The notes under the pieces: generated by a model | The model's input: only the letters and a program-made list of their open reading frames with translations | What the model was told of the DNA's origin: nothing | Database searches by the model: none | Position numbers and translations under genes: made by a program | Part shown: positions 1 to 11,711 of the stretch, piece by piece | How positions within the stretch are numbered: position 1 is the first letter of the stretch | How the letters are laid out: the number at the start of each line of letters is the position of its first letter | From: Phylloscopus collybita | Taxonomy: Eukaryota > Chordata > Aves > Passeriformes > Phylloscopidae | NCBI GenBank assembly: GCA_027886175.1 | Contig: JAJNNQ010000009.1 | Location: forward strand, 22,619,501-22,683,500 | Length of the DNA: 64,000 nucleotides | Direction of reading: 5' to 3'

Positions 1-1018
1 TTTCTAGAGAGGATTAAAAAAATGCCCTGACTACTTTGGTAGTGTTGCTCTCATGGTTTTAATTTGCAACCAAATAAAAATGAGGTTAACATCATGAGTA
101 TAGGATTCCTCTCACTGATGGACTTTTCTGTTCAGTTGTTTGCAGACATGGTCATATACAAATGTTTTCAAAAAGCAAATTTCACCACTGTTTTAGGAAT
201 AATTGCTTTGTGCCCCAAGGGATAGCAGTGGTCCTTACAGTACAAGGAGAAAAGTACTAGCTTGCACCACTAGTAGCTATTAGTCATGCTGCAAAAATGT
301 TCATGTTAAGGGTTTTGGTCCAAAAATAAAAAGCCACTCATAATCAGCAAGGCAGACAAAAACGTCGTAAAATATATTAAAGAAAATCCATGGTGTTTAG
401 AGAGTGACTCATGGCAAGTATGCTGAAGAATTAATTTACTATTGTTATTCAATAGTTAATTTTATAAACTCCCCTTACAAACAGGAGAGAAATATCTGCT
501 CAGGCTGGCAGGACTGGTCAGGGCCAAGGTAGCTATGAGACCAATAGAAAAACATGAACACTTCTGCTGCTGCTTCAGCTGCATCTGGACCCAAAAGTCA
601 GGGATAAGATAGAGTGGGGAAAGTCTGAACCCAGAGATATTAATGAGAGATTCATGGTATACATCTGGCTTTCAGAAGCAGCATGGAAACACCTGACTGT
701 TGTACTGTTTTTGCAGAGCTACTGAGAAGTCTGTTATTTTTGTCGAGGCAACTGTTATAGAGAAAAGGTAAATTCTCAAAGACATTTTTTAGGAGTGTGA
801 TTCTCAAATACTTCATATTTCTGAAGCTCTAGTAATATACAACAGGTTTTTTTAAGAAAAACTCCAAAATTTTCAAACAACTTGGAGATTCACATATTCT
901 GTAATATACTTGTTTTACCGTTACATTGACTACTGGGATTTCTTATAAAAAAGGTTCAGAATGCCTTATTTAAGTGACCTTCTCTCTGTTTTATCATTTA
1001 CTTTGTTTTACTGCCTGT

Positions 1019-1021
<3 letters not shown>

Positions 1022-1064
<43 letters not shown>
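1022..1064. repeat. Poly(T) tract, 43 bases
   Basis: An uninterrupted run of 43 T. Read on the minus strand it is a poly(A) run, and an AATAAA hexamer (TTTATT on + at 1083-1088) lies 18 bases before it, in the arrangement of a polyadenylated transcript end. It could be the tail of a minus-strand retrocopy whose body lies at 1065 to about 1370, or simply an expanded homopolymer. I recognised no parent gene and found no target-site duplication. Confidence 0.85.
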
Positions 1065-1065
<1 letters not shown>

Positions 1066-1408
1066 GTTAGCATTTTAATGTTTTTATTTCTACATTTAGT
1101 GTCTACTACTCTCACTCTCTCAGTATCCTGACATTTTAGGTTTTGGTTTCATCTGATTTTGATTAGTTCTGTGTTTTCAGCCCTTTTTCAGACCCCATTT
1201 TGTTGCTCATCTGCTTGCTCTATTAAGCCTTCTCTTTTTCATCAGCAATTTCTTCCTTTCCTTTGTGGTGCCACTTGATAATGAGCTTACAAATTTAACC
1301 TCATGGATGACATCCCTCAAGATTTGCCTAGTTAAGAATTATATTTAGTTGCAGCCGTGTCAGATGGGAGGGCAGAGGGGTAGATTTCCCCAAACTGTAC
1401 ATCAGGAC

Positions 1409-1539
1409 CAGGATGGACAGGGCTTTGAACGAACTGGTCTAGTGGGAGGTGTCCCTGCTCATGGCAGAGGTGTTGGAAGAAGATAATCCTTAAGGTCCCT
1501 TACAACCCAAATCATTCAATGAATTCTATGATTCTGTAG
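1409..1539 (+). mobile_element. CR1 LINE, 3'-end fragment (plus)
   Basis: This short piece carries the typical avian CR1 3' terminal sequence: a 'ggctttgaac...ctggtctagtggg' stretch, then 'gtgtccctgctcatggcag', then 'aaggtccct', ending in the octamer-like 'attctatgattctgtag'. It is severely 5'-truncated, as most CR1 copies are, and retains no coding sequence. It sits in GRXCR1 intron 1 in the sense direction. The 3' end is clear from the terminal octamers; the 5' limit is approximate. Confidence 0.88.
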
Positions 1540-4500
1540 CTTGCCAAAGCCCTGACTGACCTGATAAAGAAGTCTGGGAAAAGACTGAGTCAGACACAGA
1601 GTAAGTAACGTTGTGGTTTTCGTGTTCAATCATGAGCAGGACTGAATTGGTGAAGCAATTTTTCTCTCTCTAGAGAAAAAAAGGCAGCTGTTTCTTAGGC
1701 TGGAAGTGGCAGCTCTGCTGTGAAGTGATGCAAGTCATGCTATTGCTGTTGCTGGCTGCTTGATACTCCCAAGAAAAATGGAAGCTCTTCAGGCTGAGGA
1801 GTTAAGCAGAATGTGCCCTTAGACTCTTGGGGAGATGGTAACCTTGGGCTGTTAAACTAAGAACTGTAAATGATGTAGAGGATTGTTACTAAAGCAACTA
1901 AAGCATTTCCCCCTGAAAACATAAAACCCTTCCTTGGCAGTCTTTTCATACAGGCAGAACAACCTCGGACCATGTGCACAGGGTTTCCTGTGACATGAAT
2001 GTCAATATGACACGTGAATATGACACAATACTTGCCACCTTAGGCCAAATGGTACCCATAAATGTTGCCTATAATCAAATGAGAAAAAAACCCTTGCAAG
2101 AGTATTGGAATAGTAAAATAAAAAGCAGATCTTTATTTGGTAGGTTCCAGGTGTCCCAGTGGTGATGGGCACACCTGGCTGGGTTTCTACAAGTTTTATA
2201 AGGTTAATTAATTAGGATAGCTAACAGGTACCTTCATTAGGAGATTTGGTTGCCCCAGTAACCCAGCCTTGGATCAACCCTTAGAGTTGGTCCAAAGGCT
2301 TCTTTGCCCCACTGCTTGTTATGTCTTCTCAGATTCTGGTTGGGAAACAAAATGTTCTTCTTGTAGGCCATCTTCCTGACAATAAGACTAAACAGTATTT
2401 CAGGAATGTGTCACAAGGTTAGTTTATTGTTCTAATACCTAGGGAGAAAGAGTAGGAAAAGTACTGGAGCTACAGCCATGCATTAGCTATCCAGAAAGCT
2501 ACAAATATATGAAAAATATATAAAAAGCTTAGGGATCATAAGCTTCTTGCTTCAAAGAAAATTCCACCCTCAAGAAGTGCAATAAGTGGTTAATGTAAGT
2601 TGCTCCAAATCTTTTGGTACATTCATCTGTACAACATCCACAGCTTTATTAAAGTTTTGTCATGCCCATTAACCAGAGAATAGCCTTCTGTTTGATTTCA
2701 CCTGGAGTTTTATGTGCATTTGTGAGTTACATGAGGTGATTCTAATTTCAAGTTTGCAAGGTAAAATTGTAGAAGTTCATTTCCTAAAGTGTCTTTCTTT
2801 TCATTTGTTTACATGGCTTGTTATTTATAATGCTTTTGCCACAGTTCCAACCTAGGAAGGAAAATCACAGTGTTTACTGGTGTACTTCAAGAGTATATTC
2901 TGGTAATTAAATATTACAGTTTGCAGCCTCTATATTGCTTAGAAAAGTAAGAATTAATATATATTCTTATAATAAACCCCCTGTTTTTCATTACCAATGT
3001 GGTTTTCAGACATGTGACAAGAAAGATTTCTTTCTGTGGTAAAAGACCTTGCAAGGACAAGTTGTGTACATTTGTAGCACAGACAACAAGGTTTTTATCA
3101 AAATTTCCCTGAAGAACTGTTTAATCAATGTCCTTGATACTTCTTTGCAGGGCAAACAATGGTATTTCTTCACTGCCACATGAGGAAAAAAGAAAGGAAT
3201 AAACATAAAAGTGACTCTTTGTACACCCCTTCCACTTGATATCTTTCCGGATCACTTTACAACTTTCCATTTTTCCACTTCTTCAGCTGCTTATTTGTAT
3301 GCTATAGGGACACCACAGTCCTGATGCTTCACTAGATAATGGCTGTCTGTATCTATGCTGCCAGCCTCTGGTGTCTGGGAACAAGCAGCATTAGAGATTA
3401 GAGCTATGGAGGAACAAGAGCTTCCATCCTGTTGAATAGTTTTGCACTTCAAAATGTATTGTCACTCCAAAGAGGAAGAAATGAGGAATATGTGAAATTT
3501 TCTATTTAAGTAATATTTTAAGAACTTATTTTGGTTACTTATGTAAACAACAAACTCCTCTTCCTTCAAGCAACCCATGTGTGGTTACTAAAATATTTTG
3601 CAGTATTTATGCAGAGTACTTGTTTTTTACACAGAGAATGAGCTAATTCTCTCACTTAGAATGTGTGAACAATATGCTGGAGGAGAGTCAATGCTGCAGG
3701 AGCAGCACAACAGATTTTCAATCTAGAAAATGGGCCACAGAAAAATAGCCCATTTTCCTAAAACTTGTTCCTGAAACTGAATTTCTGACACCCATTCTAA
3801 GAGAAAAAATATTGATCTATCACAACATGGCTCTTTTCCTGAATAGGAGATGAAAGCCATGGCTACATATGTTGGCAATTACACTTCCAATGTACTGCAA
3901 GTGATCTGTGAAATGCAAATACTTTTCCTGAGAATTCTTTTCTATATGAAGAACCTTGTAAACGCCTCTCTAAGCAGAATATACTTTTTCAGGGTTTTGG
4001 TTTGGTTTTTTTTTCTGCTATTTAGGTAGTAAGATAAATCATGACTGGTTATGTCACAAAATGTGCAATGGCATCTGCCAAATTTAACAACCATGTTTTT
4101 ATAGTTAATTCATGAGATAGGTAAAAAATTATCTATTCACCCATCAAGGTGTCCTTGCTCTTTATTTTCTAACTTGTGTTTTGACTCTTGGAATACTGAT
4201 GAAATAATTAAATATAATTTGCTGAATACAATGGATAGTTTGGAAAGCTTGGAAATGCATTACCATCCTTTTAAAAAGCTAGGATTTTAGTTTTACATTT
4301 GAACATAATATCTCTGTTTAGAAGAATGATTCTCAGACTTCTTGAAAATTTATCACACTGTCTTGTGACACACACACAGCATAAACTTTTACGTTTTGAA
4401 AAGTGGGATAAAAAGTAAAATCTGAATTGTAATGTGAAACTTTTTGCAGCTAGCTGCAGTAGGTTTTTGATTGGACATTGAATACACAAAAAATATACCT

Positions 4501-5119
4501 TTTTATTGTTGTTTGGATGTTAGATGAGTTTGTAGTGGAACGACATTAAAAATTAGGGATACGTCTGTACCTTCTACAGTCACAATCTAGTTCAACATGG
4601 AGACCTAAAGTATTTTAAGTTAATGTTTGGTCATGGACATGCTAAGGCTTAGCTTAGGCCCTTGTCTTGAAGCAGATTGTCAACAACATCTAAAGCAACA
4701 AGTTTGGTCTTCATCTGGGTCTTAGTCTTACTATCATACTCTGTTTGTGCAAACACAAGTGACTGTACTAACAGAGTCAGACATCAGCAGAACTGTGTTA
4801 ATTTATTCACATTTGGAAGTCCACCAGGGTCTAAAATATATCAGTTTCTTGAAAATATATGTTGACTCACCATCTCTAAGACTTACCAAAAAAGTCAAGT
4901 TGCACCTTACTTAACTAACTGAAATTGCCTTAAATTGCTGTTTTCAAGAACTTCCTTCTTCCTGTTCTATCTTTGTATTTGAAAAAAAGTTGAAGGTTGG
5001 ATTGTGTTTTTAAGATGCTCTTTTTCTTTTTTTTGTAAATAATATTTTAGATAAAATTACCCAATGCTTGGAAGATATTAATGCTTTGCCTAACGTAATG
5101 GGAATTATTTTTTTTCCAG

Positions 5120-5359
5120 GTCTCAGCAGTCCCAGAGTTTGGCCGCATAGTAATTTATACTACCAGTCTTCGTGTGGTGAGAACCACTTTTGAAAGATGC
5201 GAACTGGTTAGAAAGATATTTCAAAATCACAGAGTTAAGTTTGAAGAAAAAAACATTGCTCTGAACAGTGATTATGGAAAAGAACTAGATGAAAGATGCA
5301 GAACTGTCTGTGAAGTTCCTTCACTCCCTGTTGTGTTTATTGATGGCCATTATCTTGGG
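5120..5359 (+). CDS. GRXCR1: GRXCR1 coding exon 2 (glutaredoxin-like domain), partial gene
   Basis: This exon encodes 80 residues in phase 0, from [15 protein letters not shown] to FIDGHYLG. The acceptor is a T-rich tract ending in AG at 5118-5119; the donor is GTAAGT directly after 5359. By family knowledge, GRXCR1 is a glutaredoxin-related protein of inner-ear hair cells that acts in actin-based stereocilia and sets bundle dimensions; loss causes recessive deafness DFNB25 in humans and the pirouette phenotype in mice. What can be seen is a glutaredoxin-type first strand (IVIYTT), a helix with a single Cys ([11 protein letters not shown]), and the SLPVVFIDG strand holding the cis-Pro loop that normally contacts glutathione. 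The classical CPYC active site is absent, as expected for this family. If human numbering applies, the exon covers residues 130-209, and Arg138 and Phe153, which I recall as human deafness missense sites, are both intact. Confidence 0.96.
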
Positions 5360-8300
5360 GTAAGTAAGGCATGAACCTATGTTTTATTCTACAGTTGGGA
5401 AGAGCAGATGAAAATCTTGATAAATGAGAAGCAGGATTTTTAGAAAATTACCCACAATGGTGCAGTGATTTTAACAAGCTAAGACAGAAATCCTTTTGTA
5501 GCATGCATTGTGCAGATCCTCACTGATAAGTTTGATCTGAAGATGTAAAAGATAACCAAGAAGAGACTGAGGGGAGTAAGGGGCAATAATACATCTAAGA
5601 TATTATCTGTTTCTTCAAAAATATCTTATTTTGTAGTTGAAACCATGAAAATCTAGAGAAATTGATTTTTTTCCCCTTATGATCGACCCAGGAAGATGAA
5701 CACACATAGCATAAACCTGTCATTTAGTAATATCTGTGTTGAATAAGAGACTAACACTTCAGGGTGTCAGACTTTAAATATACATTGAATTTTAGATGAT
5801 GTAGTCTGTGTCAGGATCTGTAATCAACTGAACATACTTTAGACACACAAAATTGGTTAATAATTACTTTTTAAAAAGCCTGGCTGTAGAAGAGAGAGAA
5901 GAGTCCAATACTTCCCTATTGTAAGACATAAAATCCAAATGGATGAGTATTTGCACACTAGTATTCTAGGTCTAGAAGCCTACTGACATTCAAAATTACC
6001 TTTTCATTCAACCTGTACTTTTGAAATGTATTTCTCATAGAAAAAAATATCAAAAGAAAAAGATTCTGGCAAGTGGCACAAAGAAAAACAGTTTGAAAAC
6101 TCAGAGAAGGTATTTATCTTGAGTGGTGAAAAGCTAGGAATTAGCATCGACTGTGAGACTGTGATTTGCCAAGGCAAACTATATTTAAACACAGTGAGGT
6201 TATTGTGTTTGCATCACTTAAAGCTTTCATTTTCACAAGACCTTTAAGTAACAAAATGCAGTGTAACCAGCAATCAGGGATAATAAATATTGGGCCTGTA
6301 TGAACACATTCTCCCCTTTTCCCCCATCCCTTCCAAGCTTTGCATGTGTTCTGCACGAGTTAGGCTTCCCTGAGCATTATAACAAATGTGTTTGCTGTCA
6401 TAGGCCTTGCCAGACCATTAGAGGAGCTGTAAAACCACTTATGTGCAGAATATTAGCAGATAGTGATTTTTACTTCATTGTAGAATATGCTTTTATCAAA
6501 ACTCTCATTTGGAGAGTTCTCCAGCAGCCAGGAGTAAAAGTGCTACATTCAAGAGAAGTTTAAAATTCAACAGGATTCAGATGAGGATTTGCTCATCTAA
6601 TTATTATATTAAAAGCATAAGTTGTGAGTTATGATTGACTGCAAGAAAATCTCAGTCCATGTGTGACCAATTTGGCCAAAGATTTCAGATAAGATACTGA
6701 AATTGATTAAATAAATTATTTGCTTAACTGTAGAAAATGAAACTAGTTCTCATTTCATTGAGAACTAACTACAGAATTTGGCCTCATTGGTAACAGTGGA
6801 TATTTCTATAATTCTTTTTATAATAATTAACTTCTGATATGCAAATGAAACACAGAAATCCCAAAGCCTGTTGTGTCAGTAAATAAATCACGCAACATCT
6901 TCCTCTTTTTTTCTGTCTCTTTTTTACTTTATTTTTTTTTAATATTTATTTCCTGAAAAATCCCCCTCTGAAGGAGATAGCATGTAGCAGTACAAAGGAG
7001 AAGCTATATTGAGCTATGCAGCTTTCAATGAGTCATAAGGAGAAAAAACCCCAATCCTGAAATAAAATTTGAACAGTTTTGGAAGGTGAAAGATCATTCT
7101 TAATGAGATAAAAGTAACAAAAGCACCAAAACCTGGCATATGTGCATCTGATAAGAGTATATTGTATCCATACTATTCAGAAGCACGAACAAAGTTGTTT
7201 GAGCACTGCAGGTTGTGGGGATAAATGTTCACAGTGCTGTGGAATTTATCATTGTCTGCACAGGGACAATGAAACAAATCCATGACTTAGGCAGAAGCAA
7301 TAAAAAAAAACATATTTAGCCCCTGTCAAGGAAAGTACTGCATGCTGCAGTACAGCAGGGATTTTAATCTTCACATTTTTTTTCAGGATTGAATCATTGT
7401 ATTTCTTGACACACATTTTCTAAATATCAGTCTGTCAGAAAATTGCTGTTTCTTTCTGCTGCATGCTCCTTACTGGCTGATCTAATCCTTTCTTTTCACC
7501 TGAGGTTGTCTCCATCTGAAATGGAATTATGCCATCTGGTGGGATACCAAAGCAGAATAAAAAAATTACTTCCAGAAAACAGTCATACAGAAAAAAATAA
7601 TGGAGCATTCATTCACTCTTAAGGAATTCAGAATTATTAAAGGTTTATGTTACACAAAGACACACTTTCTTGGAGAAAGGATGCAAATGAAACAGGCAAA
7701 TTAATTAATTCTTTGTAAATATGTTAACTCACAGCATAATATTTTAAAAATACATGCATTTTCTTTTTATGCTTGAAATATGTGATTGAATTCCAGCATT
7801 CACTTGCCATACAAGCCTCCTTGATTTTTTTCAGATAGTGAATTTAGGCTGTTTTTTCTGAAGAAAGTATCTCCTGTTTGGTTTTTCCAGCAATAGTGAA
7901 TTCAAAACAGCATGAGATTCACAGTAAAATTATTTTACACATTGGTTATGACCCTCTCCAAAGAATGATGAGACTGTTTTTGTAACTGACTTTTAGAAAA
8001 TACATATGTAAAACATTTTTTTGTGGAACAGGAATTATTAACAGTTGCTGATTTCTTCAGCTGATTTAGCTTTTAGCTGATTTTCAGCGGCCATATATAT
8101 TTAGTAGCTCTCTATAGCCTATGTGTTTTGTTAAATAGATTCTTCTGGTATTCACTTGATGGGAGGAAATGAATGGCTCTGTGACAATAAAATTATTATG
8201 TAATTATTGCATTCAGTCACCTAGCCTTTTCCAACTTGTTTCCTCCATTTTGCAGTTTAACCTGTCAGGAAACTGCTTTTTACACATCAACCTTTCCCAT

Positions 8301-11300
8301 TCTTTGCAAACCAAATCCAGAATTTCTGGTGCAGGTACTCTACTGCAGTGTCAATTTTTTCAATTTCTGGGCAGATTTTTGGGCAGTCATTTGTACCCCC
8401 TGTGCATCTGCTGCCAAGGGTCCCCTGGCTGTGTGAGAAGTGGTGTTGCAGGCTGCAGGGAGCGTGAGCTGCAGGCAGAGGCAGGGCACACACAGCTCAG
8501 CTCCTCAGGGTGTCACAGAGAGGAGCATGGCAGGGCCAGGGAGGGTCAAATGTGTGGGTGCAATTCTACTGCCTTAACAAGAGGCCTTGCTCATGTGCTT
8601 AGCAAAATAGGAAACAGGGCATGCAACTAATCTGCACTGTAAATGTGTCCACAAGAGGGATATTGCAGGGTCTTGGTAATTTTTCTCAGTATATAAGGAA
8701 TGATGCAGAAGAGAGGCTGCTTCCCAAAACCTACAGGTATTCAAGTAAGGCCAAATGCAGAGCCATATATCTGTGTTTACCCCTTGATGAAGAATTACAT
8801 TGTGGAAATGGTAATGGTTTATATCCAAAATAGGTAGCAGCAGACAGGTTGACTGACAAGACAGAGCTGGGGTGGTAGAAAACTTAGTGGACCTTGTCCT
8901 AGTTCTGCAGTTAATGAGAATTATAGATGAGAATTTAATATCTGAAATGTGATGTTAATGTTTGGTTGTTCTCAAGGGATAATTGGGAAGATAAATTTAT
9001 TAATTAAAATAGTCTGGAAAAATTGTTGAATTATTTAGCCAAGTCTGTGGCATTTCCTTGACAAAAGAAAAGCAAATATCTGACTACAATCCCTGCAGTC
9101 TTCCAGCATGGCAGAGCTTCAACAAAGTTAGTAGATAGAGTAGTAGGATTCACAGATTTCTGCCTTGAAATTGAACTGGGTAACAAAAGTGAAAACTCAC
9201 TTCTCCCTGCTGATTATCTAAAGATTATGCCCACTGTCTCTCATGCTCCTTATGTTAGTCTCTGGAGGGACAGACTGTTTAAGGTTTCACATACCTTTGT
9301 GAGTAATTGTGGACTGAGCACAACCTAGGAAGAAGAAGAAAGGCATCACTTTCTGGTCAGCTTACTTGACAGCTGCTTTAATTACTCTATTAATTACGGA
9401 CTCTGTGTGTTAAGACTCAAAGACACAGAAGGAGGGGTAACCTCTACAGACTTTTATTTATATTTTACTTTGCGCAGCCATTAATCAGAGAAGACAGAGT
9501 GGAACACTTAAAAACATTGATAACCATTCTGATGTTTGGTTTTAATTTAAAAACCACAGCTTTCTACTTTGAAAGAACACAGCTGACTGACTGAATGTCA
9601 TCAGAAATATAAATCCTTAAAAATATAAATCTGTAATGGGAAACCTGCCAAACTTTTAATTACTGTGCTGTGAAAGGCAATTAGCATTATCATTTAATAT
9701 CACTGTAACATGGGGCAGAAGTCACAGGAATGCTTTTACCTGTGGCAACAGAGAATAAAGTTTTTCCTGAAGATAAATTGAGGCTTGTCTAACTTAAGGA
9801 ATTTGGAGTGCTGCTATCCTGTCATCAATAAACTTGCAAATCCTTAATGTCTCTACTTAGTTGAGCAGCACAAGCTTTGTCTTAAGCTGCTGGAGTGTAT
9901 TCAGACCCCAAGCTAATTCTCCATGGGCTGCCTTGGCCAGTCCTCACTGTTGTGCCAATCGCTCCCATTGCCTGCTCCTCTGTGCGAAAGCAAAAGTGAG
10001 AGGACAAGTGTGAAAGGGGCCAGCAGACTGCTAAAAGCTCCTCTGCTGGGGACACAGACAGCCCAATGCATGTGTTGGAGCTGGTGCACGCTGTGCCCAT
10101 GATCTGTAATGGATTTCAGTAGAAGAGTCAGCACAGTAATCATTTTATGTGATTAACAACAACTAATTACCTTGTGTGATACTTCTTTTTAAAAATATTT
10201 CTTTGGAAGTATAATACTGTAAGAGTAGTGTCCACTGAAAAAGTGGCTTTCTCCACCCACAATAATATTAACCTTTTCCTTTTTAACTAATATGAAAATC
10301 ATCAAACACAGAATCAAAGGTGATTTCGATGTTGTACAAACCTAGAGTGAAAAGACTTCTAGAGGGAAAATAACCTTAGTAGGGCATCATAAAAAGACCT
10401 TTGAGAGGTTTGGCTGCCTTTTGTTGTCTTTTCGGCTACAGACTTGTAGCCTCAGTAGTCCCCAGCAAGGTTCTGTGCATGTCTGGACCCTTAGAGATAT
10501 AGTAGAGGCACACATGTTGCCTCTACTATATCTGTGCTCACCCTCAGCTTCTCCTGTACCTCCCAGAAACCAGGAGAAGTGCTGGTGAGGAGCTGGGGCT
10601 GAGCACAGGCAGCTCAAGCTAGTGGCACATCTGAGACGTGTGCCAGCAACCCTCTGCACCTCAGTCCTGTGCCAGGGTCCCACTACATCTTCTAGGTAAT
10701 GCTGGAAGCAAACTCAAAGACAAAATTTAGCAATCTGGATATGCAGGGACCTGCAAACTGGGGCAGCACAAGGGCATGAATTCACCATGTAGTGAAGATG
10801 TGGCCAATTGCCCCTGGCAGCAAGTAAGCCCTGTATTTCTGTGTCTCAGTTTCCTCCCTTTTGTTGGCTTCTGATCAAAAGTGTCTGCAACTGTTTCACA
10901 ATATTTAGTATTCAATGAATTTGGTTACAAAAGTGAAGTATAGACATTCAAATGTGGCCGTCCAATGAGAAGAGAAGGGAACAAAAAGATCCGTATTCTC
11001 CCTGTCGCTTTAATTTTGTTTGCAGGTCTCTCAACATGTACTGAAAAAAAATCCCCAGCACTTCAGTAAAGCCCTGGTTCAGGATACAGAAACCCTAAGA
11101 GGCCTAATGTAGTCAGACTAAGTTATTACTTATTGTTGTGTCTGACTTTAATGTTGTTAGAGTATTTTCATTACTCTTTTCCTCCTTGTGTTATACATTG
11201 GGCACATTATGTCTTAATTCAATGCTCGGCTGCCAGAATATTTGAAATACAATCTCCTTTTCTCATTTTACTGCATTCTCCGATGTGTTGTATGTTTATA

Positions 11301-11645
11301 TAATTGTAATTTTTTGACATGAGTACTAGAAATATTTCTTATTCTGTGATGAAACATACCCTGTAAAACAAAGGGAACACAATCAGAATTTCCAAGCTGT
11401 GTCACATTTTACAGAAAAGGCAACGTGATATGTCACCTGCTAACAAATTTCAGGCATTACTATCAGACCTGTGATTAGATTCTCCTCTCCTTCTAGCTTT
11501 ACTAAGGGTGACCTAATTGCAATATAATTAATGTGAGTCAAATTTGTCCTCAGCCTGTTTAAAATTTCAAGACCAAGTCTTTTAATCATCTCTGTTTTTT
11601 TCATGGTGAAATGGCTGACATTTTTCATCTTCTTTTTCCTAATAG
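5360..11645 (+). other. GRXCR1: GRXCR1 intron 2
   Basis: A 6.3-kb intron with a GTAAGT donor and an acceptor after a pyrimidine-rich stretch (ctttttcctaatag). It is mostly AT-rich unique sequence. Two GC-richer patches, at about 8.40-8.55 kb and 10.42-10.68 kb, contain no recognisable gene or repeat. A perfect 16-bp inverted repeat lies at 10495-10533. The open frames here are short and overlap on both strands with no family signature. Confidence 0.9.
10495..10533. repeat. Perfect inverted repeat, 16-bp arms, 7-base loop
   Basis: Arm agatatagtagaggca (10495-10510) is followed by a 7-base spacer and its exact reverse complement (10518-10533). The spacer itself contains the palindrome acatgt. 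It lies in GRXCR1 intron 2 and could form a hairpin in the transcript or a cruciform in DNA. Confidence 0.95.
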
Positions 11646-11711
11646 GGTGCTGAGAAAATTTTACTAATGAATGAATCCGGGGAACTACAGGATCTCTTAA
11701 CCAAAATTGAG
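11646..11711 (+). CDS. GRXCR1: GRXCR1 coding exon 3
   Basis: This 66-base exon encodes 22 residues in phase 0: GAEKILLMNESG, then ELQDLLTKIE. The acceptor is aatag at 11641-11645 and the donor is GTAACA from 11712. Joined to exon 2 it rebuilds the HYLG-GAEKI junction, so the Gly-Gly pair that closes the glutaredoxin-type glutathione-binding site is split across the intron. The rest is the C-terminal helix of the glutaredoxin domain. Length and phase match the vertebrate gene as I know it, where this exon also gives 22 codons. Leu at the seventh position stands where I recall Ser in human, a conservative-looking change in a variable spot. The exon is too short to appear as an independent open frame; I found it by reading for the expected peptide between splice sites. 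Confidence 0.95.

Larger units (their letters stand above)
1..5119 (+). other. GRXCR1: GRXCR1 intron 1, 3' part
   Basis: AT-rich non-coding sequence leading to the acceptor of the first GRXCR1 exon in the window. It holds a 43-base poly(T) tract (1022-1064) and a CR1 3' end (about 1409-1539). The last bases are a T-rich tract followed by AG at 5118-5119. I searched for the N-terminal coding exon, which should supply about 129 residues, and found none. The short open frames here have no recognisable product. That this is intron rather than 5' flank is inferred from the phase-0 acceptor and from the missing N-terminus. Confidence 0.8.

Noticed and set aside
4677..4865. Short frame starting MSTTSK with a hydrophobic stretch like a signal peptide
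   Set aside because: Only 62 codons, starts from a non-ATG codon, lies in intron 1, and has no family match or splice context.
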